From positions 1 through 14,435 of the forward strand of contig CALFEY010000356.1 of assembly GCA_937958295.1 (NCBI GenBank): DNA of 14,435 bases, in the 5' to 3' direction. Both the position numbers and the translations under genes were made by a program. Shown here piece by piece: positions 13,636 to 14,435 of the stretch. Under the pieces are notes generated by a model. The model had not been told where the DNA came from. It worked only from the letters and a program-made list of their open reading frames with translations, and ran no database searches. This stretch comes from an uncultured Pseudomonadota bacterium. Lineage in GTDB: Bacteria > Pseudomonadota > Gammaproteobacteria > Burkholderiales > Casimicrobiaceae. How positions within the stretch are numbered: position 1 is the stretch's first letter; every line of letters begins with the position of its first letter.

Positions 13636-14435
13636 TGGACACAGCCACCGCCGCGCAAGTGATGCACGGCCGCCCGGTCGGCGGCAGCGTGCCGTTCCTG
13701 CGCGTGACCACGGACAGTCGCGACCTGCGCGCCGGCGACCTGTTCGTGGCGCTGCGTGGCGAGCGCTTCGACGGCCACGATTTCGTGCAGAAGGCCCTTG
13801 CGGAGGGCGCCGCCGCGGCGCTCGTGGCCGCCGACCGCGCGGTCGCGCTGACCGGCACGCTCATCGCCGTCGATGATCCTCTGGTTGCCTTGGGCCGCCT
13901 CGCCGCGCACTGGCGCGCGCGCTTCGACCTCCCGCTGGCGGTGGTGGTGGGCAGCAACGGCAAGACCACCGTGAAGGAGATGACGGCGGCCATCCTGCGC
14001 GAGGCCTTCGGTGCCGACGATGTGCTCGCCACACGTGGCAATCTCAACAACGCCATCGGCCTGCCGCTCACGCTCCTGCGCCTCACGCCGGCGCACCGCG
14101 CCGCCGTGATCGAGCTCGGCATGAACCACCGCGGCGAGACGCGCGAGCTCGTGGCCATCGCCCGCCCCACGATCGTCGTCGCCAACAATGCGCAGCGCGA
14201 GCACCAGGAGTTCATGACCAGCGTGGCGGAAGTCGCGGCCGAGCACGCGGACGCGATCGCCGGCCTCGCCGAGGGCGGCACCGCCGTGATCAACGCCGAC
14301 GATGCGCACGCCGACGTGTGGCGGGACGCGGCGGCCCGCGCCGGCGCCCGCGTGACCACCTTCGCGCTCACGGCGCCCGCGGACGTGGCCGCGAGCGTGC
14401 GCATGGACGCCGCGGGCAGCATGCTCGCGCTCAAC
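13632..14435 (+). CDS. murF: MurF, UDP-MurNAc-tripeptide:D-Ala-D-Ala ligase (3' end outside window)
   Basis: Cytoplasmic ligase that adds D-alanyl-D-alanine to complete the UDP-MurNAc-pentapeptide. The open frame runs off the right edge without a stop and shows 268 residues, a little over half of the usual 450-460. Seen: N-terminal domain (VTTDSRDLRAGDLFVAL at 25-41), ATP loop GSNGKTTVKEM at 107-117 (Lys111 in the P-loop), RGNLNNAIGLPLTLLRL (135-151), ELGMNHRGE (161-169) and NNAQREHQEFM (185-195), which are typical of MurF rather than MurE or MurC. The start is ATG 13632, overlapping the murE TGA (ATGA), with GGAG at 13622-13625. The adjacent ATG at 13635 would remove only one residue. mraY would be expected next, beyond the window. 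Confidence 0.96.
   Translation, partial: MMDTATAAQVMHGRPVGGSVPFLRVTTDSRDLRAGDLFVALRGERFDGHDFVQKALAEGAAAALVAADRAVALTGTLIAVDDPLVALGRLAAHWRARFDLPLAVVVGSNGKTTVKEMTAAILREAFGADDVLATRGNLNNAIGLPLTLLRLTPAHRAAVIELGMNHRGETRELVAIARPTIVVANNAQREHQEFMTSVAEVAAEHADAIAGLAEGGTAVINADDAHADVWRDAAARAGARVTTFALTAPADVAASVRMDAAGSMLALN

Noticed and set aside
10173..14309. Long minus-strand open frames opposite ftsI, murE and murF (for example 10173-11816, 12631-13596, 13200-14309)
   Set aside because: They are complementary-strand shadows of genes with intact catalytic motifs, and have no recognisable protein features of their own.
1..14435. CRISPR arrays, tRNA/rRNA genes, insertion sequences, attachment sites
   Set aside because: I read for spaced repeats, cloverleaf-like segments, terminal inverted repeats and transposase or integrase motifs and found none.

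Overview
The window comes from a very GC-rich bacterial chromosome, most likely a betaproteobacterium close to the Burkholderiales (inferred from gene order and protein character; no phylogeny was run). Coding frames have G/C-rich third positions throughout, which creates many long shadow frames on the opposite strands. There is no mobile gene, phage gene, CRISPR array, tRNA or rRNA. The content is core metabolism and cell-envelope construction.

Layout. (1) 1-985, plus strand: the C-terminal half of a transketolase, cut by the left edge. (2) 986-1086: a short convergent gap with one hairpin. (3) 8137 down to 1087, minus strand: a four-gene envelope unit made of a secreted outer-membrane beta-barrel of unknown function, a small lipoprotein, TamA and TamB. 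Spacing is 22 bp, then a 101-bp overlap, then a 4-bp TTGA overlap, so it looks like one transcript. (4) 8138-8605: a 468-bp divergent control region, more AT-rich than its surroundings. It carries a good sigma-70-type promoter for the plus strand, a run of TGGGN boxes (the MraZ operator), a leader hairpin, and several palindromes and repeats of unknown role. (5) 8606-14435, plus strand: the start of the division and cell wall (dcw) cluster, mraZ-rsmH-ftsL-ftsI-murE-murF, with murF cut by the right edge.

The genes fit together as envelope biogenesis. TamA/TamB act in envelope and outer-membrane assembly or lipid transport. FtsL and FtsI belong to the septal peptidoglycan synthase complex, and MurE and MurF make the UDP-MurNAc-pentapeptide precursor. 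MraZ probably regulates the dcw cluster through the boxes in front of it, and RsmH methylates 16S rRNA.

The dcw junctions are tight (TAG/ATG abutment, then ATGA overlaps) except ftsI-murE. There a GC-rich hairpin element resembling dispersed Burkholderiales repeats separates the genes. A strong ribosome binding site remains behind ftsI and now serves a 26-codon mini-ORF whose TGA overlaps the murE ATG. This junction and the lipoprotein/TamA overlap are the most unusual features. I see no clear candidate for a wholly new multi-gene system; the closest is the unknown barrel plus lipoprotein placed ahead of tamAB.
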